Source of the DNA: JACJWR01 sp963752505
GTDB taxonomy: Bacteria; Actinomycetota; Actinomycetes; S36-B12; UBA10799
Length of the DNA stretch: 64,000 bases
Direction: 5' to 3'
Assembly: GCA_963752505.1 (NCBI GenBank)
Contig: CAVVYM010000002.1
Location: forward strand, 186,001-250,000
Shown: piece by piece, positions 53,632 through 62,304 of the stretch
How the letters are laid out: the number at the start of each line of letters is the position of its first letter
Position numbering within the stretch: position 1 is the stretch's first letter
Made by a program: the position numbers and the translations under genes
The notes under the pieces: model-generated
Database searches by the model: none
What the model saw: the letters and a program-made list of their open reading frames with translations, nothing else
What the model was told of the DNA's origin: nothing

Positions 53632-54518
53632 ACGAAGCTCCGCGGTCGCGGGTCGCGGGTCTGATCTTCGGCGTCCTCGCCTACGGCATCTGGGGTCTTT
53701 TTCCGCTCTACTGGCCACTGCTTGAGCCTGCGGATGCGCTCGAGATCGTCGCCCACCGCAGTTTGTGGTCCCTGGCGTTCTTGGTGATCGTCGTGACGCT
53801 CATGCGTGGTTGGCCGGTGGTGCGCCGCACCTTCACCACCGCCCGCACCCGCTGGCTCCTGGTGGGTGCCGCCGCCCTGGTGACCCTGAACTGGACCGCG
53901 TACATCTGGGCCGTGAACGCCGGCCACGTGGTGGAGGCCTCGCTTGGCTACTTCATCAATCCCCTGGTCAGCGTGCTCATTGGCGTCGTGGTGCTCAGTG
54001 AACGGCTACGCAACGCACAGTGGTTGGCAGTGGCACTTGGGGCAGCAGCCGTGCTGGTCCTGACCTTCACCAACGGCCGGCCGCCCTGGATCGCGCTGGT
54101 CCTCGCCTGCTCGTTCGCCCTCTACGGCCTGGCCAAGAAGCTCGCCGATGTGCCGGCCGTGCCGAGTCTGACCGTGGAGACCACGTTCATGGCGCCGGTG
54201 GCCCTGGCCGTGGTGCTCGGCTGGCACCTCGCCGGCTGGGGCCACTTCGGCGACGAGCCGATGCAGACGGCACTGTTCGCAGGTGCCGGCGTCGTCACTG
54301 CGCTGCCGCTCCTCGCATTCGGCGCCGCGGCGATCCGCATCCCGCTGTCGAGCCTCGGTCTGCTGCAGTACCTCACACCCATCCTGCAATTCATCCTCGG
54401 CGTTGTCGTCTTCGACGAGGTGCTGACCACGGCGGGCTGGGTGGGATTCATGCTGATCTGGTTGGCTCTCGTGATCTTCTCCCTCGATGCGGTTCGTGCG
54501 CAGCGCACGTCACACTGA
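53628..54518 (+). CDS. rarD: EamA/RarD family drug/metabolite transporter (apparent CTG start)
   Basis: A 296-residue protein with ten hydrophobic helices and the RarD opening GVLAYGIWGLFPLYWPLLEPADALEIVAHRSLWSL. The frame is open upstream only to a TAA at 53607 and holds no ATG or GTG; the only position that keeps the first helix is a CTG at 53628 overlapping the korB stop as CTGA. The next in-frame alternative, TTG at 53763, would remove the first helix. Substrate unknown. Confidence 0.8.
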   Translation: MNEAPRSRVAGLIFGVLAYGIWGLFPLYWPLLEPADALEIVAHRSLWSLAFLVIVVTLMRGWPVVRRTFTTARTRWLLVGAAALVTLNWTAYIWAVNAGHVVEASLGYFINPLVSVLIGVVVLSERLRNAQWLAVALGAAAVLVLTFTNGRPPWIALVLACSFALYGLAKKLADVPAVPSLTVETTFMAPVALAVVLGWHLAGWGHFGDEPMQTALFAGAGVVTALPLLAFGAAAIRIPLSSLGLLQYLTPILQFILGVVVFDEVLTTAGWVGFMLIWLALVIFSLDAVRAQRTSH

Positions 54519-54537
54519 GCGCGCGCCGTGGGGGGTC

Positions 54538-54543
54538 TAGAGT
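54538..54543 (+). promoter_or_regulatory. Candidate leaderless -10 element of the acyl-CoA dehydrogenase gene
   Basis: TAGAGT, six bases, then the ATG at 54550, with no ribosome binding site. One of the best examples in the window. Confidence 0.5.
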
Positions 54544-54549
54544 TGACGC

Positions 54550-55785
54550 ATGGTCGAACTTGACATCAACGTCAACTCCGTGTGGGACACCTCCGAACGA
54601 CGCGCGCTCACCGCCCTGGTCGGCGACTTCACCGTCACCGAGATAGCGCCCGCACTGGGTGGCTGGGAGGCTGCGGGTGAGCTCCCCCGCAGTCTCCACG
54701 CGAGGGCCGGCGAGCTGGGACTGCTGGGGCTCAGCTACCCGGCCGACCTCGGCGGTTCGGGCGGAGATCTGGTGGACGTGGTGCTGATGACCGAGTCGGT
54801 GCTGGCCAACGGCGGTTCCGGGGGCCTGATCGCCGGCCTCTTCACCCACGGCATCTCCATCCCCCACGTCATCGATGCCGCGCAGCATCGCCTGTCCTGT
54901 GGTGAGGCGGAGGCGGCGGCAGCCCTGGTAGACGCCATCATCGAGCCAACGCTGACCGGCGCGGCCATCACTGCCCTAGGCGTGACCGAACCCGATGGCG
55001 GCTCTGACGTCGGCGCTCTGCGCACCACGGCGACTCCCTTGGACGGTGCCCGCTGGCGTCTGGACGGCGCGAAGGCCTACATCACCTCGGGTGCCCGCGC
55101 GGACTTCGTGGTGGTGGCGGCCCGCGCCTTCGGACCGGGTGCTGACGGGGTGGCACTCTTCGCGGTACCAACCGACGCCCCCGGCTTCTCTGTGGTGCGG
55201 CGCATGGCCAAGATGGGCTGGCACTGCAGCGACACGGCCGAATTGGCACTCACCGGAGTCGAGGTGCCAGCATGGGCATTGCTCACGCCCGCTCCCGGCG
55301 ACGGCTTCGCCTCGCTGGCGCGCCACTTCGCCGTTGAACGCATCTCCTTGGCCGTCACCGCCTACGCCACCGCCCAGCGGTGCCTGGACCTCACGGTTGA
55401 GTGGACGCGGGGCCGTGAGACCTTCGGGCGCCCTCTCGCCAGCCGACAGGTGGTGCGTCACGACTTGGTCGAGATGCACCGCCTCACCGACGTGGCGCGC
55501 ACCTACACCCGGACCCTCGTCGCCGAACTCGTCGCCGACGATCACCGTGCCGGGGCGCAATCTGCGCTCGACCCCGCTGTGCTGCTGCGTGCCGCACTGG
55601 CCAAGAACACCGCTGTCGCTGCCTGCGACGAGGTGGTCGCCAAAGCCGTACAGCTCCACGGTGGCTACGGATTCCTGCGCGACGCCGAAGTGGAAATGCA
55701 CTACCGGGACGCAAAGGTGCTCGGCATCGGCGGCGGCGCCACAGAAGTGATGACGGATCTCGCCGCCAAACTACTGGGCTACTGA
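54550..55785 (+). CDS. Acyl-CoA dehydrogenase family flavoprotein
   Basis: A 411-residue acyl-CoA dehydrogenase: substrate/FAD loop GVTEPDGGSDVGALRTTA, middle beta domain (YITSGARADFVVVAAR) and C-terminal helices (QLHGGYGFLRDAEVEMHYRDAKVLGIGGG). The catalytic Glu of medium-chain enzymes (in YEGTSQ) is replaced: the segment reads IGGGATEV. FAVERISLAV holds a Glu where isovaleryl-CoA dehydrogenases have theirs, so the enzyme may use that site. Substrate unknown, perhaps a branched or terpenoid acyl-CoA. TAGAGT lies six bases before the start. Confidence 0.88.
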   Translation: MVELDINVNSVWDTSERRALTALVGDFTVTEIAPALGGWEAAGELPRSLHARAGELGLLGLSYPADLGGSGGDLVDVVLMTESVLANGGSGGLIAGLFTHGISIPHVIDAAQHRLSCGEAEAAAALVDAIIEPTLTGAAITALGVTEPDGGSDVGALRTTATPLDGARWRLDGAKAYITSGARADFVVVAARAFGPGADGVALFAVPTDAPGFSVVRRMAKMGWHCSDTAELALTGVEVPAWALLTPAPGDGFASLARHFAVERISLAVTAYATAQRCLDLTVEWTRGRETFGRPLASRQVVRHDLVEMHRLTDVARTYTRTLVAELVADDHRAGAQSALDPAVLLRAALAKNTAVAACDEVVAKAVQLHGGYGFLRDAEVEMHYRDAKVLGIGGGATEVMTDLAAKLLGY

Positions 55786-55800
55786 CCCGGCACCGTCACG

Positions 55801-56385
55801 CTACTCACAGCTGAAGGAGCCGGTCAGCGACGCACCCTCGAACGACGTTCCGGACACCGTTCCAGCCTTGCCGCCGTCGGTGATCACGATGGTGGCGTCG
55901 GCCGCCGAGGCAGTCAGGTCCTTGCCTTGGTCGTTCCCGGTGATGAGCCCCTCATAGGTGCCGTCGGGGATGGCGTCGCCAGTCCACTCACCACCATCGG
56001 GCGGGGGGACGGCGAACCCGATGTACTGGGTGGTGGCGGTGACTGCGGTGTCCTCCGGGTCGAGCACGATTGTGCCGGCATTGACTGCCCAGCCCATCGG
56101 TTCGACAGTGCATTCGGCAGTGTCCAACTCCAAGGTGGTCGTGCCGTCCGACAGCGTCGCGGTGCCGTCCCCGCAGAAGGTGCGTATCGTGACGCCGTCG
56201 ATTTCACCCGCTCCGCAGTCGCTGCGCGACACCTCGGTGTCGTTCGAATCATTCTGAGCCGTCGCCGAGGCCTCAGCAGCGGCAGCGTCGGTGGGCCCTT
56301 CCGAACTGGACGATTCGCCACTGCCACAGGCGGCGAGCGCGGTGACTACTGCGATACCCAAGGCAAGTCCCAGTTGAGATCTCAT
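55801..56385 (-). CDS. Putative lipoprotein
   Basis: A 194-residue protein with a signal peptide (residues 1-20) and lipobox LAAC, so it should be lipid-anchored outside the membrane. A Ser/Ala/Glu-rich linker follows, then a beta-rich domain with four cysteines (DCGAG, TFCGDG, AECTV, FSCE) that could form two disulfides. The layout resembles small mycobacterial lipoproteins such as LpqH but I could not assign a family. TAGCCT lies six bases before the ATG. Confidence 0.8.
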   Translation of the reverse strand: MRSQLGLALGIAVVTALAACGSGESSSSEGPTDAAAAEASATAQNDSNDTEVSRSDCGAGEIDGVTIRTFCGDGTATLSDGTTTLELDTAECTVEPMGWAVNAGTIVLDPEDTAVTATTQYIGFAVPPPDGGEWTGDAIPDGTYEGLITGNDQGKDLTASAADATIVITDGGKAGTVSGTSFEGASLTGSFSCE

Positions 56386-56391
56386 GGGTGC

Positions 56392-56397
56392 AGGCTA
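56392..56397 (-). promoter_or_regulatory. Candidate leaderless -10 element of the lipoprotein gene
   Basis: On the minus strand TAGCCT, six bases, then the ATG at 56385. No ribosome binding site. Confidence 0.5.
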
Positions 56398-56454
56398 CTG
56401 AGCGCTGACGCGACGCTGTGCGACCCGCCCACGGGTTCGCCGAGTGTTCGACAT

Positions 56455-57027
56455 CTACAGAACTTCGACCGCCTCGGTCCAGTCGAGCCGGGGCTGCCGG
56501 GGACGGAATCCCTCCGGCGTGGCATGGCCGATGTTCACCAGGAGCACGGAGGTGCGTCCGGAACCGGCGAAGAATTCCTCGTCCACGCCGGCGGAGTCGA
56601 AACCGCCCATGGGACCGGCGTCCAGTCCGACTGCCCGCACGGCCAGGATGAAGTACCCGGCCTGCAGCGTGGCGTTGAAGCGGGCCATCTTGGATCGCGC
56701 CGACGCATCCGCGAAGCGCTCCGGCACCCCAGTGAGGTGCGGCGCCAGGTTGGCCATGTGCTCGTGGAAATCGGTATCCGCCGCCAGAATGGCCACCACC
56801 GGCGCAGATTCAGACTTCGGGCGGTTGCCCGGTGCCACGTGGGTGAGGAGTCGGCGCTTCGCCGCCGGGCTGCGTACGAAGGTGATGCGCAGCGGCTGGC
56901 TGTTCATGGCCGTCGGGGCATGCCTCATCAGGTCGTAGATCTGCTCGAGTTCACCATCGGTGACTTCGGTGCCGTCGAATGCATACCCGGTATGGGCGGC
57001 CCGGAACAACGTGTCGGTGGTAATCAT
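56455..57027 (-). CDS. RutE/HadB-type nitroreductase family protein (malonic semialdehyde reductase)
   Basis: A 190-residue FMN-dependent nitroreductase-fold protein of the RutE branch: RHAPTAMNSQPLRITFVRSPAAK, NATLQAGYFILAVRAVGLDAGPMGGFD and NIGHATPEGFRPRQPRL. RutE reduces malonic semialdehyde in pyrimidine breakdown; no other rut genes are near, so the real substrate is open. GGGGAG lies five bases before the ATG. Confidence 0.85.
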   Translation of the reverse strand: MITTDTLFRAAHTGYAFDGTEVTDGELEQIYDLMRHAPTAMNSQPLRITFVRSPAAKRRLLTHVAPGNRPKSESAPVVAILAADTDFHEHMANLAPHLTGVPERFADASARSKMARFNATLQAGYFILAVRAVGLDAGPMGGFDSAGVDEEFFAGSGRTSVLLVNIGHATPEGFRPRQPRLDWTEAVEVL

Positions 57028-57157
57028 GCGGACTCCCCTAGGGTCAGATTGATTTACTGTTCAACTACAGGGGCGCTAACACCGATGGCGTCGATGACTA
57101 TTCCGGTCAGCGCGCCGGAGTTCATCGTGGGGCGCCCACCGGTGCCATCATGGGTAG

Positions 57158-58105
57158 ATGACACCGTCGGCAAGCGAACTGCTCTCACCACGGGCGCAGG
57201 CAGCTCTGCAGCGGGTGGATACCTCCGGCGTCGGACTCGAAATCGGGCCCTCCTACAACCCGATAGCGCCCAAGGCGGCCGGATTCGACGTCCGCATTCT
57301 CGACCACGCCCCGCGTGAGGCCCTGGTCGACAAGTACCGGGAAGCCGGGCTGAGCCAGGCTGAGCTCGATCGGATTGAGGAGGTCGACTACATCTGGACA
57401 GGTGGGCCAATCACCGATGCGATCCCACCGGATCAACAGTTCGATTACATCGTCGCCGCTCACGTGATTGAACACACCACCGACCTGGTGGGGTTCCTCA
57501 ACTCGGCCAGCGCCCTGCTCACCGATCATGGGGTCCTCAGTTTGATCGTGCCCGACAAGCGCTACACCTTCGACCGGGCGCGTCCGCTGAGCACCACCGG
57601 CCAGGTGGTAGAGGCGCACCTCACACCGCAACTCTTCCACGGTCCGGCTGCCTTCGTGGACACGCACCTGTACTCGATGCGCGACCGAGGCGACGGCATG
57701 GTGTGGGATGCCGCGACAAAGATCGATCTCGGTTTGGCCAACTGCTCGTGGCAGGCAGTGCGCCACACCATCTCCCGCGTGACGACCGACCAGTTCTACC
57801 ACGACATCCACCGGTGGGTGTTCACACCGGACTCACTGGAACTCATGCTGTCCGACGTCTACCAACTCGGCTTCACCGACATGGTCGCCGACGAAATCGC
57901 CAGCACGAACTCCTACGAGTTTTTCGCCACCCTGTCCAGATCGGGCAAGCCGGCGGACTTGGGCGCAGCTGTAGCGGACGATTGGCGGATGGCAAAGCTG
58001 ACCCGCATCGAATCCGACGATCCGACGTTTCCCCGCTCGACTCCTTCGAACCGGATCAAAGCCCGGGCAGCGCAACTGTTGAACAAACTGGCACCGCGCC
58101 GCTGA
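57158..58105 (+). CDS. SAM-dependent methyltransferase-like protein
   Basis: A 315-residue protein with a class I methyltransferase-like fold: GVGLEIGPSYNPIAPKAAGFDV is the SAM loop and FDYIVAAHVIEHTTDLVGFL the motif after the third strand. It resembles methyltransferases found in glycan gene clusters, but no glycan cluster is here. Leaderless-type CATCAT lies six bases before the ATG. Confidence 0.8.
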   Translation: MTPSASELLSPRAQAALQRVDTSGVGLEIGPSYNPIAPKAAGFDVRILDHAPREALVDKYREAGLSQAELDRIEEVDYIWTGGPITDAIPPDQQFDYIVAAHVIEHTTDLVGFLNSASALLTDHGVLSLIVPDKRYTFDRARPLSTTGQVVEAHLTPQLFHGPAAFVDTHLYSMRDRGDGMVWDAATKIDLGLANCSWQAVRHTISRVTTDQFYHDIHRWVFTPDSLELMLSDVYQLGFTDMVADEIASTNSYEFFATLSRSGKPADLGAAVADDWRMAKLTRIESDDPTFPRSTPSNRIKARAAQLLNKLAPRR

Positions 58106-58144
58106 CCTCGCTGTGGGTGCACTCCGCCCCCGCATCTGAACTGC

Positions 58145-59128
58145 TCAGACGCTGCGGTCGACCACAAAATCGCAGAGCCGCTCAAGCGCGCGCCGGGCGG
58201 GGATGTCTGGCAACGGAGCCAGGGTCTCTCGGGCGGCATCGGCCCAGCGCAGCGCCTCCATGCGCGCCTGATCCACGGCCGGGTGGGCCAACAACAGACC
58301 GAGGGCTTCGGCGTGGTCGGTGTCGTCCGGCAGCGGGCCGGCCAGCAACTCCCGCAGCCGACCGTCGGCCGGATCCGGCGATGCCAGTGCCAGCAAGGCG
58401 GGGAGGGTCTGGACTCCCTCCTTCAGGTCGCGGCCCTGGGTCTTGCCGGATTCGCCATCCGAACTGGTGAGGTCCACGAGGTCGTCGGCCAACTGGAAGG
58501 CCACCCCGATGCGCTCGCCGAAGAGTGTGAGGGTCTCGACGATCGACTCGTCGCAGCCGGCAAACATGGCCCCGAATCGCCCGGAGGTGGCGATGAGTGA
58601 GCCTGTCTTGTCTTCGAGCACCTCGATGTGATGCGCCACCGGGTCGGCCTCCTTGGGGCCGACGGTCTCCTTGATCTGCCCGATCACCAGCCGCTCGTAC
58701 GTCCGCGCCTGCAGCCGCACAGCCTCAGGGCCGAGGTCGGCCAGAATATTGGAGGCACGGGAGAACAGGAAGTCACCGCTGAGGATCGCGACCGCGTTGT
58801 CCCAGCGGGCATTGGCCGACTCCACCCCGCGGCGCAACGTGGCCTCGTCCATCACGTCGTCGTGATAGAGCGTCGCCAGGTGCGTCAACTCGATCACGAC
58901 CGCGGCCTGGAGAACCTCCGTGGACTGCCAGTCGCCGAATTCGGCTGCCAAGAGCACCAACATCGGCCGGAACCGCTTCCCCCCGGCCAGCACAAGGTGG
59001 TGGGAGGTCTCGGTCACAAGTGGGTAATGACTCTTCACTGACTCGCGAAGCATCTGCTCCACGATGTCGAGGCGCTCCGTCAGACGGCCTTCGAGTTCGG
59101 CGTCGCCAACGGGGTACACAAATGTCAC
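58145..59128 (-). CDS. Trans-polyprenyl diphosphate synthase
   Basis: A 327-residue isoprenyl chain synthase. First aspartate-rich motif DDVMDE, second DDLVDL, GGKRFRPML near the start, and the bulky region before the first motif that fits medium-to-long products. In actinobacteria this gene position next to nuoN suggests it makes the menaquinone side chain, which complex I reduces. AGGAGG precedes the GTG at 59128. Product length cannot be read from sequence. Confidence 0.92.
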   Translation of the reverse strand: MTFVYPVGDAELEGRLTERLDIVEQMLRESVKSHYPLVTETSHHLVLAGGKRFRPMLVLLAAEFGDWQSTEVLQAAVVIELTHLATLYHDDVMDEATLRRGVESANARWDNAVAILSGDFLFSRASNILADLGPEAVRLQARTYERLVIGQIKETVGPKEADPVAHHIEVLEDKTGSLIATSGRFGAMFAGCDESIVETLTLFGERIGVAFQLADDLVDLTSSDGESGKTQGRDLKEGVQTLPALLALASPDPADGRLRELLAGPLPDDTDHAEALGLLLAHPAVDQARMEALRWADAARETLAPLPDIPARRALERLCDFVVDRSV

Positions 59129-59214
59129 CCCACTTCCTCCTCTTCTTCAGTGCTCGACGCAATACTCCCTAGACGATAGGCCGTGCAGCGCCGTTCCGCA
59201 CCCGATCGCTCCCG

Positions 59215-60759
59215 TCATCTGACGAAAGTACTGGCCTGCTCGGCGATGTCGATCAGGAACTGAGGGACGATTCCGAGAATCACCGTCACGGCGACGGAGA
59301 CGCCGATGGCCACCGATGTGAGGCTCGACGGCACCACCACCGAGACATCGTCACCCGTGGGCTCGGTGAAGAACATGAGCACGATGATCCGGGCGTAGAA
59401 GAAGGCGCTGATGGCACTGGCGATCACCGCTGCAATTACCACGGGGGTCGCACCGCCGCCGACGCCGGCAGTGAAGATGTAGAACTTCGCGGTGAAACCG
59501 CTGGTGAGCGGAATACCTGCAAACGCCAACAGGAACAGGGCGAACGCTCCCGCCACAGCTGGCGAGCGCTTGCCCAGTCCCACCCAACTCGACAGCTTCG
59601 TCGCCTCCCCCGCCGAGTCGCGCACCAACGTCAGCACCGCGAACGCCCCGACGGTGCTGACGCCGTAGGCGAAAAGGTAGAACAGGGTGCTTGCCAACCC
59701 CAGTTGCGAGGTGGCGATGACGCCGATGAGGAGAAAACCCGCGTGCGCGACAGAGGAGTAGGCGAGCATGCGCTTCATGTCGGTCTGGGTGAGCGCCAGA
59801 ATCACGCCGACGAACATGGTCAAGATCGCCACGATCCAGAAGATCGGTCGCCAATCCCATGCCGAGGCGCCGAACGCCACATAGAAGACTCGAATCAAGG
59901 CACCGAAGCCGGCCAGCTTGACCGCAGCCGCCATGAATCCGGTCAGCGGTGTTGGCGCGCCCTGGTACACGTCGGGCACCCACTCATGCCACGGAACGGC
60001 GCCGATCTTGAAGAACAGTCCAACTGCCAGCAGGGCGATACCCGCGATGAGCAGCCCGTTCGGCCCCGCCACGGCGGAGGCGGCTTCGGAGATTCCGCCG
60101 AAGTCCAGCACGCCGGCGAAACCGTAGACCAAGGCCGAGCCGTAGAGGAAGAAGGCCGAGCCGAAGGCGCCCAGCAGGAAGTACTTCAGCGCAGCTTCCT
60201 GACTCAGCAGTCGCCGGCGTCGGGCCATCCCAGTCATCAGATAGACGGGCAGTGAGAGGACCTCGAGGGCGATGAACATCGTCAGCAGATCGTTCGCGGT
60301 GACGAAGACGAGGATGCCGCCGACGCTGAAGAGGAACAGCGGCCAGATCTCGGTCTGCTGCCAGCCCCTGGCACCGAACGCCTTCTCGTCGTCGCTGCCG
60401 GGCAGTGCCGACGCCCTCGGGGTGAAGGCGTCGCCGGCCGGATCAGCCTTGCGTTCGAACATCACGAACGCGGCGAGAATGGCGATGAGCAGGGTCGCCC
60501 CCTGCATGAACAACCCGGGCGCGTCGATGGCCAGAGCACCATCAGCGGTGGTGATATTCGTCCCGGCGAGCAGGAAGACCGCGACCAGGGCCGCCGCCAG
60601 CGCGACGAAGACTACCGCCACCTGCGCCGACCTCCGCGCCTCGCGCGGCAGCAGCGCCTCAAGGACGATCGAAATCAGGGCCGCGCCAAACACGATGAAG
60701 ATCGGGGCCAGGGCGCCGTAGTCGAAACCGGGACTGGCGATATCGGGTAGGTCGGTCAT
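59215..60759 (-). CDS. nuoN: NADH-quinone oxidoreductase subunit N
   Basis: A 514-residue antiporter-like subunit of complex I with about 14 helices. Glu in IALEVLSLPVYLMTG and Lys in FKIGAVPWHEWVPDVY are the proton-channel residues, and VAHAGFLLIG is also conserved. It overlaps nuoM by four bases (ATGA). It is the last nuo gene of the operon, 86 bases before the polyprenyl synthase start. Confidence 0.95.
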   Translation of the reverse strand: MTDLPDIASPGFDYGALAPIFIVFGAALISIVLEALLPREARRSAQVAVVFVALAAALVAVFLLAGTNITTADGALAIDAPGLFMQGATLLIAILAAFVMFERKADPAGDAFTPRASALPGSDDEKAFGARGWQQTEIWPLFLFSVGGILVFVTANDLLTMFIALEVLSLPVYLMTGMARRRRLLSQEAALKYFLLGAFGSAFFLYGSALVYGFAGVLDFGGISEAASAVAGPNGLLIAGIALLAVGLFFKIGAVPWHEWVPDVYQGAPTPLTGFMAAAVKLAGFGALIRVFYVAFGASAWDWRPIFWIVAILTMFVGVILALTQTDMKRMLAYSSVAHAGFLLIGVIATSQLGLASTLFYLFAYGVSTVGAFAVLTLVRDSAGEATKLSSWVGLGKRSPAVAGAFALFLLAFAGIPLTSGFTAKFYIFTAGVGGGATPVVIAAVIASAISAFFYARIIVLMFFTEPTGDDVSVVVPSSLTSVAIGVSVAVTVILGIVPQFLIDIAEQASTFVR

Positions 60760-62303
60760 TGCTCCTCCCCTGTGGTCACGGGCTCAAGTGTTGATTCGGG
60801 GTCGGTCTGACCTATCGAAATCATGGTTTGGTCCACCGCCGGATTGATGTCGCGGAGAAGGACCTGAGGGAAGAATCCGATGGCCACGAGCAGCACGATC
60901 GCCGGCGCCACACCGACTGTTTCGCGCACCTTCAGATCCGACCAGCCCTTGATCGCCGGGTTGACGGCTCCGGTCATGGAGCGCTGGTACCACCAGAGTA
61001 TGTAGATGGCGGCCAGCACCACACCGAACGTGCCCACCACCGCCAGCCACGGGTAGCGGGTGAAGGTACCCAGCAGCACCAGGAACTCGCTGACGAAGCT
61101 GCCCAGGCCGGGCAGGGACACCGACGCGAGCCCGGCGATGAGGAACAGTCCCGCGAGCACCGGCGCCACGGTCTGCACGCCGCCGTAGTCGGACAGGTAC
61201 TTCGACCCGCGCCTTCTGATCATGTATCCGACGATCATGAGCAACGCAGCCGTGGTGAGCCCGTGAGTCACCATGTAGAGCGTGGCACCTGCCATGGACT
61301 GACTGGTGAACGCGAATATGCCCAGCACGATGAAGCCGAAGTGCGAGATGGAGGTGTAGGCCACCAGGCGCAGCATGTCGGTTTGGCCTATCGCGAGCAA
61401 TGCCCCGTAGATGACGCTCACCACGGCGAGAACCATGATCACCGGCGCGTAGAAGGAACTCGCCTCGGGGAAGATCGGCAGCACGAGGCGCAGCATGCCG
61501 AAGGTTCCCACCTTGTCCATGAGTCCCACCATCAGCACGCTGGTGCCCGGCTTCGACTCGGACGCGGCATCCGGCAGCCAAGTGTGGAACGGCACCATCG
61601 GGGCCTTGACGGCGAAGGCGAAGAAGAACCCGAGGAACAGCATGCGCTGCGTCGTGTCATCCATGCTCAGGCCGGCTAGCGACAGGATGTCGAAGGAGGG
61701 GTCGCCGGTTTCCCGCGCCGAGGTGATGAACAGCCCGATCATCGAGGCCAGCATGAACAGGCCGCCCAGCAGGCTATAGATGAGGAACTTCATCGCGGCG
61801 TACTGCCGCTGTGGCCCCCCGTAGCGCCCGATGAGGTAGAACATCGGGATCAGCATGACTTCGAAGAACACGTAGAACATGAAGACGTCGGTGGTGGCGA
61901 AGACGAAGATGATCGCCGACTCCAAGGCCAGCACCAGGGCGAAGTAGCCCTTCGGCGATGCGCCGGTGGGCGACTCCTCGCTCTCGTGCCAGCCCGCGAT
62001 CAGCACGATCGGGACCAGGACGACGGTCATGGCGAGCAATACCAGGGCGATGCCGTCAACACCGAGCGCGTAGTTGACCCCGAGTGAGGGGATCCACGAG
62101 ATGCTCTCCGTGAATTGGAAGGGCTCAGCCGATTCGGGGTCGAACATCAACCCCATGGCCACGACGATCAGCACGGGGATGATCGCGAACGCGACGCCGA
62201 GTTTGCGCGCAGCGATGTCGCTGCGCTCGGGCATCAGGGCGAGGACGATGGCGCCGAGAAGAGGGACCAGTGCGAGGGTGGTCAACCACGGGAAGCTCTC
62301 CAC
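60756..62303 (-). CDS. nuoM: NADH-quinone oxidoreductase subunit M
   Basis: A 515-residue antiporter-like subunit. FYVFFEVMLIPMFYLIG holds the conserved Glu, AVKAPMVPFHTWLPDA the Lys and nearby residues of the channel, and TSISHFGFIVLGIF the discontinuous helix. Start is GTG one base after the nuoL stop. Length is as usual. Confidence 0.96.
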   Translation of the reverse strand: MESFPWLTTLALVPLLGAIVLALMPERSDIAARKLGVAFAIIPVLIVVAMGLMFDPESAEPFQFTESISWIPSLGVNYALGVDGIALVLLAMTVVLVPIVLIAGWHESEESPTGASPKGYFALVLALESAIIFVFATTDVFMFYVFFEVMLIPMFYLIGRYGGPQRQYAAMKFLIYSLLGGLFMLASMIGLFITSARETGDPSFDILSLAGLSMDDTTQRMLFLGFFFAFAVKAPMVPFHTWLPDAASESKPGTSVLMVGLMDKVGTFGMLRLVLPIFPEASSFYAPVIMVLAVVSVIYGALLAIGQTDMLRLVAYTSISHFGFIVLGIFAFTSQSMAGATLYMVTHGLTTAALLMIVGYMIRRRGSKYLSDYGGVQTVAPVLAGLFLIAGLASVSLPGLGSFVSEFLVLLGTFTRYPWLAVVGTFGVVLAAIYILWWYQRSMTGAVNPAIKGWSDLKVRETVGVAPAIVLLVAIGFFPQVLLRDINPAVDQTMISIGQTDPESTLEPVTTGEEQ

Positions 62304-62304
62304 G

